From assembly GCF_000002995.4 (NCBI RefSeq), contig NW_025062477.1:10326649-10390648 (forward strand): a stretch of 64,000 bases of DNA. Reading direction: 5' to 3'. This document shows, piece after piece, positions 13,733 to 39,665 of the stretch; the first letter of the stretch is position 1, and each line of letters begins with the position of its first letter. Both the position numbers and the translations under genes were made by a program. The notes below the pieces were generated by a model that saw nothing but the letters and a program-made list of their open reading frames with translations, had not been told where the DNA came from and searched no databases. This stretch comes from Brugia malayi. Lineage: Eukaryota; Nematoda; Chromadorea; Rhabditida; Onchocercidae.

Positions 13733-13765
<33 letters not shown>
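13020..13765. repeat. Purine-rich degenerate repeat flanked by AAT microsatellites
   Basis: From about 13120 to 13680 the plus strand is almost free of C and is built of loose variants of AAAGAATAAAGA, with period near 6-10 bases. Flanks at 13050-13110 and 13680-13765 are AAT/GAT microsatellites. This looks like an old decayed simple repeat with strong strand asymmetry, not a gene. Confidence 0.6.
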
Positions 13766-14535
13766 TGATATAATCAACTTATTATTATAAAATTATACAT
13801 TTCTAAAATCATAATTTTGTTAATGCAATTTTATTTGATAAAATAATTGTTTCATAGCAAAACGATAATTATTGTCCTTTAAAATGAAATAATACTGTCA
13901 TCTTCATTATCACTATCATCATCATCATCATCATCACCAGTATAACTATTATCGGTGTCATTGGCACCTCCTTGTTCACAGATGGCATCATTGTCACACA
14001 TATTCGATGGGATGGGTTTGCAACAACAACATCATCGGTACTGCTTACGCCTTCAGCCAAATTCACTTTTCACAACTCATCAACCTCTGTAATACACTCC
14101 TGCATCTTCTATTAATTATATATTTACTATTTGTTGACAATAAACAGATTGTTTGTTGTTATTTACTATTACTAACTATTGCTTAATATTACTTTTATTA
14201 CTGTTATTATTTCGAGAATTGATACGAATATTTTGAATACTAACACGAAAACAGAGCAAAAGTCAATATTGTTGACCTCATATCGATCGCACATTATTTT
14301 TGATCACATATATCTACACTATTTTTAAGGAACTATATTAATCCTATTAAATTGATTAAAATTCTCAAATAGCATATAAACTGAAAAAAAAAAAAAAATT
14401 TTTTTTTCATAATTTACTGATTTTCTTCCTATCATAGATAAGCGGTAAATTTTTATATTTTCCGACTGAATTTTCGGAAAAAGAGGAGAACGAAAGAATA
14501 AACAAGTAAACAAAGAAAAGAAGCAAAAAACATAT

Positions 14536-21017
<6,482 letters not shown>

Positions 21018-22148
21018 AAAGATATAATTTATCAAATTTTATTGTAATGATCTCATTTCATGAGAAAAATGTTGAAATTTCTCACATTAAAAAAAAAAAA
21101 TGGAATTCCTTTAAAAAATCTTTCAAGCAACTAGAATAATGTTCATCCTGTTTTTTTTTTTCTTTTTGTTTTAAATTTTATTTTATTTAAGTAAAATATC
21201 TGTTGATTATTTATAATGATTATTTTCCTTACTGAATTATTATTTTTAAAATGCCTATTGATTACTTTCATTTAACTACAAATAATAGCATTGAATTATG
21301 ATTCAATCGTTTATGGAATATTTTATATGTAAGTTTACTATGACTAATGTAATATCAGTTTAGCTTATCACGAAAAAAAAAAAATATCAAAAGGAAAAAA
21401 TCCCAAGAAAAGAATAAACATATGCAGAAGTTTGATTGGTTTCGAGATATTTATTCCATATCAGCTAAACTCAAGAAATTCCAGCAATACAAATTTCAAT
21501 AAAAAAAGATATGTTGAAAGATATACATTCACCGAGATAATATGCATATAACTTCTTCATACAATTTCATATAGTATTCAAAAAAATAAATAAATAAAAA
21601 TAAAACAAACAACAAAAAACAGAAAAATAAATAAAATTTTTCAAAACAACAGAAATAAAATTTTAGAAAATGTATATTTATGATCCAGCATTGAAATAAA
21701 TTTCAGTGCGCTCTACCTGTAGTTGTTATATATAAAAATTAGCAAAGCTGACAGAAGACTGACAGAAAGAAAAAATAATACACAAATGGTACTTTTAATG
21801 ATACCATTGACCACTGTTATCATTATCATAATACGATAACCGACACAATAGCAATGGTACCACCTGCACTTATTCCTATTTTCATAAATACATTTAAAAT
21901 TTTCTTTTTTCAGAAAATAAAAAAAAAAAAAAAATGCAATAAGAAATTCCTCAAATAACTATCACAAAAATGTCAGTTAAACCTATTTCAAATTTTCGAT
22001 CAAATTAAGACAAATATATAGATGGGATTGAAACAAAAACGAAAAAACAAACGATAATCACAGTACGATGATGCAAAATGATTTTTTAATAGAGATTTTT
22101 GTTAAGAATAATTTTCTAAAATAAACACACTTATGCTGCATTATGCAA
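21018..22148. other. Convergent intergenic region
   Basis: Lies between the 3' end of the ion-channel gene (+) and the 3' end of the zinc transporter gene (-). The last codons of the channel gene overlap an AATAAA (21006-21011). There is no further exon, RNA gene or notable repeat beyond A-rich tracts near 21370 and 21920. Confidence 0.6.
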
Positions 22149-29140
<6,992 letters not shown>

Positions 29141-30712
29141 GGCTAGGATCGGTTATACTAGTTTTCATTCAGAATATCCTCAATTTTATTGCAACAAACA
29201 TTTGTCTGATAAGGCAGTAGAATCTATGATGAACTGATCAACATTATTCATCCACCTGAGAATGAAAGAAAATAGGTCACAGCTGAAATAACTCAATGAA
29301 CTACAATCAAATAATCAAATAGGTCCAGCTAAATTTTATCCAATTAAATTAAATCTTATTTAACTTCGTAACATTTCACAGTTATTTTCAATTCGATTTA
29401 ATTCAACACCATATAGCTCATTCTCGATCAAATAATTCATAATTCAGCTCAGTTCAACTCTTACTGATAATTTACAGTAAAAAAAAAAAAAAAAAAAAAG
29501 AAAAAATAACAGTTAGAATTGAAAATTACTCTCAATTTTCACAATAAAAAGATTTTTTTTTTCAATAAACAGAGTTATATAAATGACACTGCACAAAGAC
29601 ATCACACACATTAAATATATTTGAGAACATTTGAATGCAATCTGTTTATTTCTTTCTTCTTTTTACATGTAACATTCAAAGATTTCAATAGAAAAAAGCA
29701 AAGAAAAAGACGGATCAAAAAGAAAGAAAAAATATTAAATACTATCTACGTAACATTACGTCAACTACTCGCACGTAGCAAATAAGCGGAAATTTCACTT
29801 AAAATACTTTCTTCTATCACGCTATCACATTTTTAATTAATATTTTCTCACTTTTTGAAATTCTACAATTTTCAAACACCAAAAATCTACAAGTCACACG
29901 TCCGTTTCCACGTCATTGCTTTACTACTGCACGAAATCTCGCTGACTACTCTATCAAAAACACACTCTATCTCTGCTACAATGCAAAACATGTATTATAT
30001 AATCAATTTCATCATTCTCTCACCTTGCATTTTATTAAAAAACTCCTCTTTCTCTCCTCCTCTCTTCTACTTGCATTCTCTCTAATTATCAAGCGTCATC
30101 CTTTGCTCATCTTATTTCATTCTACTTTTACAAATCCTAGCAATCTCTTTATCTCCCAAATATCAGTCTATTAAGCTTCTCTAAAGTCTTGATTTATCCA
30201 CCGAAAATGCACTATTTCGTTATGACATTGCATCCAATCGCAAAGTGACATAAATTTGTGACATTGCGCACCCGAACCCGGACGCCGGGAATGTTATGTC
30301 GATTATGGAATTTGATTTCCGGGTGTACCTGATACGGCTGATGTGTTAGGGTCTGGGTCACTGTTAGCGAACTTTCCGTTTTCCATTACTACTTTAGTGT
30401 CATTTTCCTTAAACTAACAGTTGTAGATGCTCGTGAAATTTTAATTTCACAATAAGAACTCAGAATAACACCTTATTATTTAAATATTGAAATTTAGTTG
30501 GAACTTTTCTTAATGTCAAGAATAGCTATATACAAGTTTATTTTGTATTGGTAGCATGCATATATTAATTTAATGAATTCAAAATCATACGTTGTTATGT
30601 AAATATTTGATAAATTTTGATGAAAATTTTTATAATCTTTATTTGATGTTGAAGTGCAAACTTGTCATAAAAATAAATTTTTGGATCTTGTAAAAATTGC
30701 AACGTTTTTTAT
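29141..30712. promoter_or_regulatory. Divergent promoter region between ZnT5-type gene and lin-35
   Basis: 1.57 kb between two start codons that point away from each other. A locally GC-rich patch (about 30265-30365) contains CCCGAACCCGGACGCCGGGA and an ATTTCCGGGTG, which stand out against the AT-rich background and are the best candidate core regulatory elements. I cannot assign them to a factor. The rest is AT-rich with A tracts and gives no exon. A plus-strand frame at 29855-30085 has no support as a gene. Confidence 0.5.
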
Positions 30713-33700
30713 ATGGCCGAAGATATTGATATGAAAAGTGAAACGTCTAGTAAATCACCGACGGGACAAAGCGAAACGGTGGACAACCTACAAGTCGAGC
30801 CATCAACAACATTCTTATATATCTGCAAACAGTTAGATCCTAAAATAGATGAAGATTTCATTGAAAAGGCTTGGAAACAGTACGATACTGTCGGAAAGCA
30901 ATATGTGTTAGAGGTTTGTATGGATGAATTTTGCCAATAAACATATGTATTGCGTATTTGAATTTCACAATAACGAAAATATATGGTCTTAATTCTTGGT
31001 TCTTATTTTGAATTTAATTAGCTGCATTAGATTTATTAAATAATCATTAGAGATATCGGAATATCTTTTTTTTCCTAAATATCTGAAAAGAACATTTTTC
31101 TTGCAGGGGAAACAATTAACCTGGTATGCTTGTGCTGTTTATCTTTCGATGTGGCAAGGGAGCTTACTTGAGAATGCCGTACCGAAGAAATATTCGTTGG
31201 CTAAACTTCTCAAAATTTGTAAACTCAGGTATTCTTATTTTATATATTATCATTGACGGTATTCATAATTCATTACGTCTTGTTATCAAACACATGATGG
31301 TGAATACATTTTGCTAACCTAAGGATATGTAAATTGGTGGGTCTTACTATTAGTGATGTATATGTCCCATGGTGAAATGTTTTTTGAGGTTTGGTAGTTA
31401 CGACTAAGATACTTAGACTGGATTAAATTCTTTAATGTTTCATTAAATGTAGTGTGCTTGAATTCTTCGACAAAGGAACTAAATGGGTGGAAATGATTAA
31501 TGGGCCGCGGCGCTTAAAGGATCATATCAGTCGAGTGCAGTCGTCCCTTGCAGTTTCAGCGGTTGTTTTTAAAAAATTATTACCGATCTTCCGGAAGATA
31601 TTTGCACCACCGTATAGTAATGATGATGAAGATGATGTGAAAGGTCTCAATTGCAAAAAACTGTTTTCTTTGCTGTGGACATTATTTATCGTAATGCGAA
31701 GTTAGTTCTTGATTTCCGGTCGTTTAATTCGGTTTTGTTTTGATTTATGTTAAGTAGAGAGCATGATTTGGTTGAGAAGTTGAAAACATGATGGGATTTT
31801 TTGATAATTTTTTTCTATGAATAGAAATGCTGGAGATGGTGGTTATCCATAGATTTCAATTTAACTTTGATGACAATGGATAACAATAGATGTTCGAAAA
31901 GTTAATAGTAGAAGTTAAATAACCAATCTTAGTTTTTGAACAAGTTGATCATTAAGTGGATAAAATGATAGTCTGGATCATCTGTACAAAACATCCGATT
32001 ACTGAATACCTAGACATATCATCGCAGAAATAATCCTAGGCAATGAATGAGCAAGGCTTGAATTTACTTCTCGATATTTGCAAAGAAAATAATGTTTATA
32101 GAGCAATTCAACAGCGATGACTTGATGAACAGTTTTCATCTTTTGCTTTGTACAGTTGACTTCATCTTTCAAGATCTTCGACGCTCCGAAATGACTTGCT
32201 TATTGGATGGCGATTTCAGTGAGCTCTTTTTTCTTGAGTTTTGATGGTTTTATTTGTCTTGGTAAATAAGTTTTGATCTCGGTCATAATTATTGGTTATG
32301 CATTACGCTTATTAAGATATGTAATTGTTCTTTACATAAATGCGGCTCATGCTTAGTATATGTTTTGACTGCATCAAGAACAGTTATCAAATGTAAATAA
32401 TTATCGTTATTATATTGTCAACTGTTTTTTTCTTTTTTTTTTTTTTTCAGTAAATGCTGTTGATATACAACACGAAGAAGATTCTATACTGGAAACATTA
32501 TGCCAGATTTTTGAAGGTGTTGTCTTGGATGCAAAACACTTTCGAACCCACTGTTGGCTTCCCAAAATGCGCAGAATGTCGGAAGAGAAAACAATAGAAA
32601 CAGGCGAAGATCTGACCAATTTTGCTGCTAATGAATTTATCAACAAGTATATATTTTAATTATACCACTTGATTTGGATTCTATGAACCAAATCAAATAT
32701 AGTTTGAGATGGGTGATCCGTTCCAAATTTCATGAAATATTTCCCAAAATATTTGAAGGCTTGCAAGTCTTGTTTTCTTCATAAGCATTTAGTAAACAAG
32801 CCAGCGTTCACGACATGATTTTTTAATTGATAAAGTTTGTATTTACCTTTTCAGTTTTTTCTCATACCTATATTCTTTCTGCAGGAAAAAGTTGGATAGT
32901 ATATATGAGGAACTGATTGTGAAACGAGGTGAAATGGATGAAAGGATGTTTCTGCCGGCGGATATTTCTATCGTGTTCGATGAAGCCTATGATGGTATAC
33001 ACAGTTAAAAAGATTGAAAATTAGTTTAAAACGCTACTTTTACATCAAAATTGAAGTGAAGAAGTAGAGGAAGGATTGCGTTTCTTTTTTCTGTCTAAGA
33101 AAAAGGGAAATTTTAAATGCGAAAAGGAAACCCCTAATATTCATGATTTTATGTAGTGATTCTTTATGACTAAAACGATCCATTGCTCTCTAATGTTTAC
33201 GATCATATTAAAAAATGAAAATATTGAGATTAAGGCCCTGTTTTATGACTGAAAGAAGATTTTTGTTCTGGAAGCTATCTCGGTTGCTTAATAAGTTTAT
33301 GTCAAATCAGTACTTCGGTTACTTGAAGGCGGCAGCATATCAATATAAAAAGTATTAACTGAGTAACCTAGGATTGCAGTGAACATTGAACAAGTGAGTT
33401 TTTTTCTTTTTGTAATCTTTATTTGTTTAATGTAATTCAAATCTTTCTGTTTTGAATTGATTCACTATTTCAGAATGTGCAGTGCAGCGTCTTCGGCGTT
33501 CAGAAGATGGTGATAATCTTGTTGATGCAGATATGTTGCTGCGTATAAGTACCCAAAGTTGTTTGGAGCGACTTCAAGATCAGAGGCAACAAAGGACTCC
33601 ATTGAGTGGCCGAGGATATGTCATATCCGCAGAGCAGGTGCTTAGTTTTCTTCCATTTTTATTCAGAGATTATTTAGGGTTAAGTTAGATGAGGACGGAA

Positions 33701-36700
33701 TCATAAGCTTTGCTTGTGCTTTCATTGTGATACTACTTCAGTGTGACAGGATCTGTACTGTACAGAAGAAGTTTATGCTTTAATGTTTGTATTAAGGGGT
33801 AGGAAAATACAGTCAGTGATTATTTAGGATAAAGTTGAGTAAGAACGGAACTGAAACACGTTTTAAATATTATTGCATTTTCACATAATTTCTTTTTTTC
33901 ACATTTTTACAATTTCTTCTTCATTTCACTTGTATTGTTCGTTTTATTGATGATCATTTTAATGAATTGTATTGAAATTACTTTTTTTCAGTATTGTCCT
34001 GCTACACCAGTTTCCGCTTCACTTTATAATGCTTCGAAACTAGAAGCGTTACTTCAAGATAATTGGAGGAGATTGGATGCTGAAGTAGAGAGCATTTTAT
34101 GTCACAGCTGCCAAGATCCATTTGAGAAAATTATGAATATTGGTAAATGTATTATAATTCCTTAAGTTTTGAAGTAAACTGAAATCATGAGGAGAAAATT
34201 ACTGTGAAATATTTGGATTGGTTTAAATAAGTAAGGCTTAGGAATTACTTTAAATATACAAATCTCATACGAAAGAAATTTAAACATTTCAGTATCTCAG
34301 TTAAGTGAACGTCTGGAAGAAGTAATAGAAAATGAAGGACGGTTAGATGGAGCTGGCTATGATGCTTCATTTCGTCAAATGTTTGCAGTTCGAAAGAACA
34401 ATACAGAATCTTTATTCTTTCGTTTCTTGCATAAAATAGCTTTTTCGGAAAGAGATCGTTTGGGAAGTGGAAGTATCGTTAAGCTAAGTGTGGGTCTTTT
34501 ATCTTGATATAAATAAATTTGGTGGAAATTATAAATTTGATACTCAGTTCTAATTGCTTAAGGTAACCTTATTTTGTAATAACCTTTTTAGTTTGAATTT
34601 AGCGCTAAACAGATTTTGGCTACAGTGAAGTTTTTATTTTGTCGCTTTTTTATCTCATATTTAAATAAGTGTTTGTATTTGCCGTATTTAAATTGTAGTT
34701 TTAAATGTAACTAATATAAATTCAAATTTTAATGAGATTGATTGGTTTTCCAGATTTTAAGTTGATCAGACAGTATCCTATTATAGGCTGTATTGCTGAG
34801 AGAAGATTTCTTGAAAGCTTTGTACGTCTGTGCTTTGCAACTGGTCCTTTTTACATATGAAAGTGTGCGGGAATTCCCGTGGAGCCTGGAAATTATGCGA
34901 CTGCCTGCTATACATTTTTACAAAGTTATTGAACTAATTATACGAGCCGATTCTTCTTTATCGCGTGAAATGGTTAAGCATCTCAATAAGGTATACGTTT
35001 TGCCATATTTGTCATTTATTAAAAAGGCAGAATTTTTCTGTTAAAGATCTTTTCATGCAGTTTGAAGTTTCTCTCAATATTCGGTATTGTAGTTCAGGTA
35101 TCCTGTGAAGTACTTCACTGGATTTATAGACGACTAACTTTCAGTTTTGTTTCTTTAGCAGTCAGATGTATTTTATGAAAAATAATACAAATTGTTTTGT
35201 ATCGTCGTTTTAATTCTGTGTTTACAGGTTGAAGAACGTGTGCTGGAAGAGTTTGCGTGGAGTTTAGATTCACCATTATGGCCTAGCTTACATCGGCGAA
35301 CCGATGGTGTACCATCAAGTCAAGCGGTGTCGTTGGAAACCTTAGAGGGTTACTCTGTGAGGCAGCCATCTCTTTCACAACGTTATACCTTGTCACCCGT
35401 CAAACCACTCGGTAGATTTTGTAGGGTTTCCTTTTTTTTTTTTTTGATTTCGATTTTATCCAATAAAGTAATTTTGTTTTCTAAACAGCAAAACGTCGGC
35501 TCGAGTTTGATGACGATGACTCATCATGCATTGCTGCAAAACGGCGAGTTCCAGATGCTGAAAATTCAACACCAACATCTGCAACACTATTATTTTTCCG
35601 CAAGGCGCGTTTGTTTATTTTTAGTAATTATTGTTTGACGAAGTTTCAACGCGTGAACATAAAATATTACTGAAAAGCGAAAAAATTTATTATATCATTC
35701 AGTAAGTAATAGTAGTTGTTGATTAAATTTGCATTTTTTTTTTTTTTTTTTTGACTTTGTTCTTTATAGCACAATCATGTTCAGGTATATTATTTGGCAG
35801 CAGTTCGCTTGCGTGATCTCTGCGAACGAGTACGTCTTGATGAAAAAGGTCGTCAGCGAGCTTGGACTTTGTTTGAACATGTTTTGAGAACGGAAACATC
35901 CCTTATGGCTGGAAGGCATTTGGATCAAAACTTGATGTGCTGTTTATATGTGGTAGCAAAAATTGGCCAGCAAAATATTTCTTTCCACGACATTATGTAC
36001 CATTACCGTCATCAACCTCAAGCTACTTCACGTGTATACCGGCGAGTTCTGGTGGAGAACACTTCGTTAGTTTCTAGATAGTAGTCATATTTGGTTTGCT
36101 AAATTTTAGTTTTTATGAAGTATTTCAGTTATTATTTTTTAATAAGATAAGGAAGTTTCTTTTCTTTCTTCCAAATTTTCTACCTCTTCAGTGAAATAAG
36201 AAAGAAAATAAAAATTTTGAGAGAAATTCACTTTTTTAATTTCGCTTTATTAAATTTAATTATTTGAACGGGGAAAAATTCAGTTCACCTCCGATCATTT
36301 TGGATGATGGTGCTTCTCATGATTCTGTTGGTTCTGCATCAGGAGACAAATTCCGTTCTGAATCGTCAGTATCGGGAGCAGTTACTGGCAGTGGTACAGC
36401 GACACCAGAACATCAGAACGTGGAATATATTGATCTCATCAAATACTACAATCACATTTTCATTGCTCATGTGAAATCTTTTGTGCAAAAATTGCAGCCG
36501 GGGATTGCAGAGGTTATTTAATCATTAACTAATATTGATCTGTTTTTTTTAAGCAACATATATGTATACATATGCCATCTTTTAATAGGATGTTGAAATC
36601 GCTGGTAAACTTCTTTATTTCTTAGGAGCATACCTGCTTCTTTTTATTTTCTCGTTATTTTCTACGACGTAAAATATTCAGTACTTTTAAGAAGGAATTT

Positions 36701-37575
36701 TTTCATATGCTGTCGTTACTGAAAACTTTAGCGTTGTTTGGTAAAAGAAGTGCAATCGAAGAAATTCAGTGCATATATCGGAATATTTGTTTTATAGAGT
36801 GGTGTTTCTCTGTTATCAATTCCAGTGGTGCATTGTAATCGCTTGTCTCCTCAGAGGAGCGTATCTGATCGTATTACCGTTACACCAATGCCTACTTCAT
36901 TGCCATCGTCACCATCACGACCATACAGATATATCTTTGATAAGACACCAGTCAAAGTAGGTTCGAGAATTTTTTGAGTTTCAAAATATTGTCTGTTACA
37001 AGATTTCAATAACTGACAACAATTCAACATGCAAAGTGATGAATGTAATAAAAAAGGGTTTATAAGCAAAAATCACAATGTTTATAAATTTATATTAAAT
37101 CTATTAAGCATATGTTGTTAGATACTCATAGCTAAATGAAACAATGCAAAGACAAGAAAACGGAGAGGAATTGCGTCCAGCAGTAGTTATTTTGGAAACT
37201 AGGCCGAATGATCCTGACGATTTAAAATTAAATACATAATTTATGAAAAATTAAATACTTATTTATTTGTTTACTTGCGTAGTAAGTAGGTTCATTTCTT
37301 TATATCTTCTGAACCAAGTTGATAAGTAGGTACATCCCGATTATTAATAATTTGATTGAGGGTAGTAATAAGTTATTGCTTCTTCTTAGGTAAAAGGAAA
37401 AATCGGACTAAAAAATGGTTTTTAGTATTTTCAAATTGGAAATACACTTTCTGTTTAGGAACTAAATTCAATTAATCTGATAATGCATAACGCTGGTCGA
37501 ACAATCCCTCAGTTGTCTTCTGGTGGTTTTCAGCAAGGCTCATATCGCAATTTGGTCGCCCGTACGATGTCTTAA
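30713..37575 (+). CDS. lin-35: Retinoblastoma-family pocket protein (LIN-35 orthologue)
   Basis: Nuclear co-repressor that binds E2F and chromatin factors to restrain cell-cycle genes; 913 aa. Sixteen exons: 30713-30913, 31107-31228, 31453-31700, 32156-32218, 32451-32646, 32885-32994, 33474-33637, 33992-34142, 34293-34489, 34787-34990, 35228-35411, 35489-35604, 35785-36065, 36284-36512, 36798-36956, 37459-37575. Seen: N-terminal cyclin-like domain (35-340); pocket A from ATPVSASLYNASKLEALL (about 372) to HFYKVIELIIRAD and EMVKHLNK (about 552); a spacer with basic AKRR patches and an acidic stretch (614-635); pocket B from LLFFRKVYYLAAVRLRDLC (646) through HLDQ, YRHQPQA and the IKYYNHIFIAHVKSF helix (exon 14). 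SP/TP sites in the C-terminal part (LSPQR, KTPVK) suit CDK control. The motifs are p107/p130-like, as in C. elegans LIN-35. Odd: about 20 residues expected between LLWTLFIVMR and DFIFQDL are absent from the model, and intron 12 appears to be GC-AG. Confidence 0.95.
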
Positions 37576-39665
37576 TACTTATAATGATATTCTGGATTAA
37601 AAAAGAAAAAGAAAAAAAAGAGAGGATTGCTTGTTATTTATTTCACTAGTTTCTTGGAATATCCAAAGAAACATTTTGAGTTCGTAAAGAAAGAATGTAA
37701 TCTCAAGATTTTGGTTTTAGAATATTTTCCAGAAATTTTCATGTGTTGTTTAGTTATTTTGTCTTTGAAGCGAAAGGGTTGTGGATCTCAAAAATGGATT
37801 AACTTAAATTTTCTGTGATGTGTTTTACTCCAACTTTAGGTTTGCAAGTTTTATTACTTTATTTCCAGTGTACACATTTCTAGTTTTTGGACCTTTCTAT
37901 GTTTTCATTTCCCAATTTTCGAACCTTTTTTAAGTCTGCTTTGTTTTACGTATTATTTAATTTTTGATATATATGTATGTATTTGTATGTTTGTGTGATG
38001 AAGTAACTTTCATTTGATTTTAATTACAATTTTTCTACTTATGTGGAATAAATTCTGAAGTATTTTGCAATTTCCATATGAGACACATTTCAATTCTAAT
38101 TAAACGATTTAATTCACTTCAAAATTTTAAATAACAAATCTTAAAAGAAAGAAATATGATTTAAATTCAAGTGAAAGATCAAAACGTTTACAAGTTAGTG
38201 CATAGTCGATGAGAGCAAACGCATAGCAATTTTTGGAATGGATCAGGCTACGTGACAATTATCATTTTTTGGATAAGAATGTAGGATGGAATGGACTTGA
38301 GTACGTGACTATTAACAATAATTTCAAGTGAGAATAGTGGCTATCGGTTGATTGGTGATTAGTCTGTTAGTCGGCTGGTATGGTATGGTTGGTTGGTTGG
38401 TTGGTTGATTGGTTGGTTGGTTGGTTGGTTGATTGATTGATTGATTGGTTGGTTGATTGATTGATTGGTTGGTTGGTTGATCACTTTTGTTGAATTGTTG
38501 GGGAATTTTTGATTGTTAACCAAGCTTTTTTTTTTTAATTTCAATTTCAATTTTGAATTAGTCATAATTAGTTTAAAGGATGAAGTGAAAAAAGTGAGAA
38601 GTAAAGCAATAAAAATTGGATTAGGAAAATTAATAATATGCCAGATAATTTCTAATAATCTAAAAGTAACTGATTAATTGATTTATGAAGAAATGCTTCG
38701 TTTTTTTTTTTTTTTTTTTTTTAGAGCTTCAAATGGAATTTTAAATTGAAAAAGTCCTTGTTTCATTTAGCTAACAATCATTTCGCTTTGATAAAAATAA
38801 TTCAAAAGTTATAAGACTTTTTTGAATCACTTTAAAATCATTCTTTTTTCTGGAAATATTTTAAAATCCTGAGAAATTATTGGTTGGACAAAGCATATCT
38901 CAGCATTTTACACCAGTAGAAAAAGGACCAATTTCAGTCTCAATCAAAGGTTCCCAATCATTTTAATTTTCCAGCAATTTCAAGGTATTCTCACCAAACT
39001 CTATTTAAATATAAGGTACTGTAGTACTTACATAGTATTCGCCTGCTGCGTAAATTATGATTTCGTTGAAATTTCACAAAAATCCTAATAATCCTTTCGT
39101 GTGCTTCATTTTAACTTATATAGAAGTAGTACAGAAAAATATTGGTAGCACACTGTTAAACTACTTCTAATTGTTGCTTTAATTATTTCATCAAAGTTCA
39201 TTACTATTACGATAGCCCAAATATCTCATCCAGCTAATATCAAAGAAAAGATGACTTGTTTTTCTCATCGATCCGTATTAAAATAAAATGATCTAACAGT
39301 TGGCTTCGTTCATATTGGTTAGTTAGCAGTAGATGTGCCACTTTTTTTATTAAAAAAAATTTATGTTAGTGTACATGATGACAAGAAGAAGGTGATCTTT
39401 CCAAATATATGAAACATTTCGAAGTTTGTATTTCATAAGTTCGGGATGCTATTTCAGTAAAAAAATAGTATTTAAAACTACATGCGTGAAAATTTTAAAG
39501 ATAGTATTAATTTAAAAGCTTGAAATCTTACACAGGATATTTTGAATTAAGTATTTAAATTTTCATTTAACTCCTGAATATTTTTTTTTTTTTTACTTTT
39601 TTTTTTTTTTTTTACTTGTTATTCATGCGCAAAAGAAATAATTTTATTATATTCTTTCTGGATAA
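37576..39665. other. Intergenic region lin-35 to CPEB gene
   Basis: 2.1 kb between same-strand genes. It contains a GGTT/GATT simple repeat (38386-38482) and T tracts near 38700 and 39580-39612. Too long for a typical tight nematode operon spacer, and I see no exon in it. An AATAAA near 38046 could serve lin-35 but lies about 470 bases past the stop. Confidence 0.6.
38386..38482 (+). repeat. GGTT/GATT tetranucleotide repeat
   Basis: Nearly 100 bp of tandem GGTT with blocks of GATT on the plus strand, including GGTTGGTTGGTTGG runs. Two-layer G-quadruplexes are possible on this strand. The Asn-Gln-Pro-Thr frame on the minus strand is an artefact of the repeat. Confidence 0.9.

Larger units (their letters stand above)
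1..14535. other. Gene-free AT-rich region
   Basis: I find no exon chain, RNA gene or conserved protein segment here. Open frames are short, low in complexity and without credible splice partners. The stretch holds a 23-bp tandem array (1153-1284), a pair of direct repeats (1286-1447 and 2476-2638), a foldback element (2654-5380), many A and T homopolymers (28 A at 8559-8586), a 29-bp duplication near 8005-8062, AT/TTA-rich simple sequence (9500-9660), a degenerate purine-rich block (13120-13680) and a short ATC microsatellite (13911-13937). The 3' end is the upstream region of the ion-channel gene starting at 14536. Confidence 0.7.

Noticed and set aside
13869..14066. Minus-strand 65-codon frame with a Met run
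   Set aside because: The Met run is an ATC microsatellite; no splice partner or homologue seen.
38359..38565. Minus-strand Asn-Gln-Pro-Thr repeat protein
   Set aside because: Artefact of the GGTT/GATT repeat, with no start context or splice partner.
37576..39665. lin-35 and CPEB gene as an operon
   Set aside because: Same strand, but 2.1 kb apart, far more than the short spacers usual for nematode operons; no spliced-leader-2-type signal identified.
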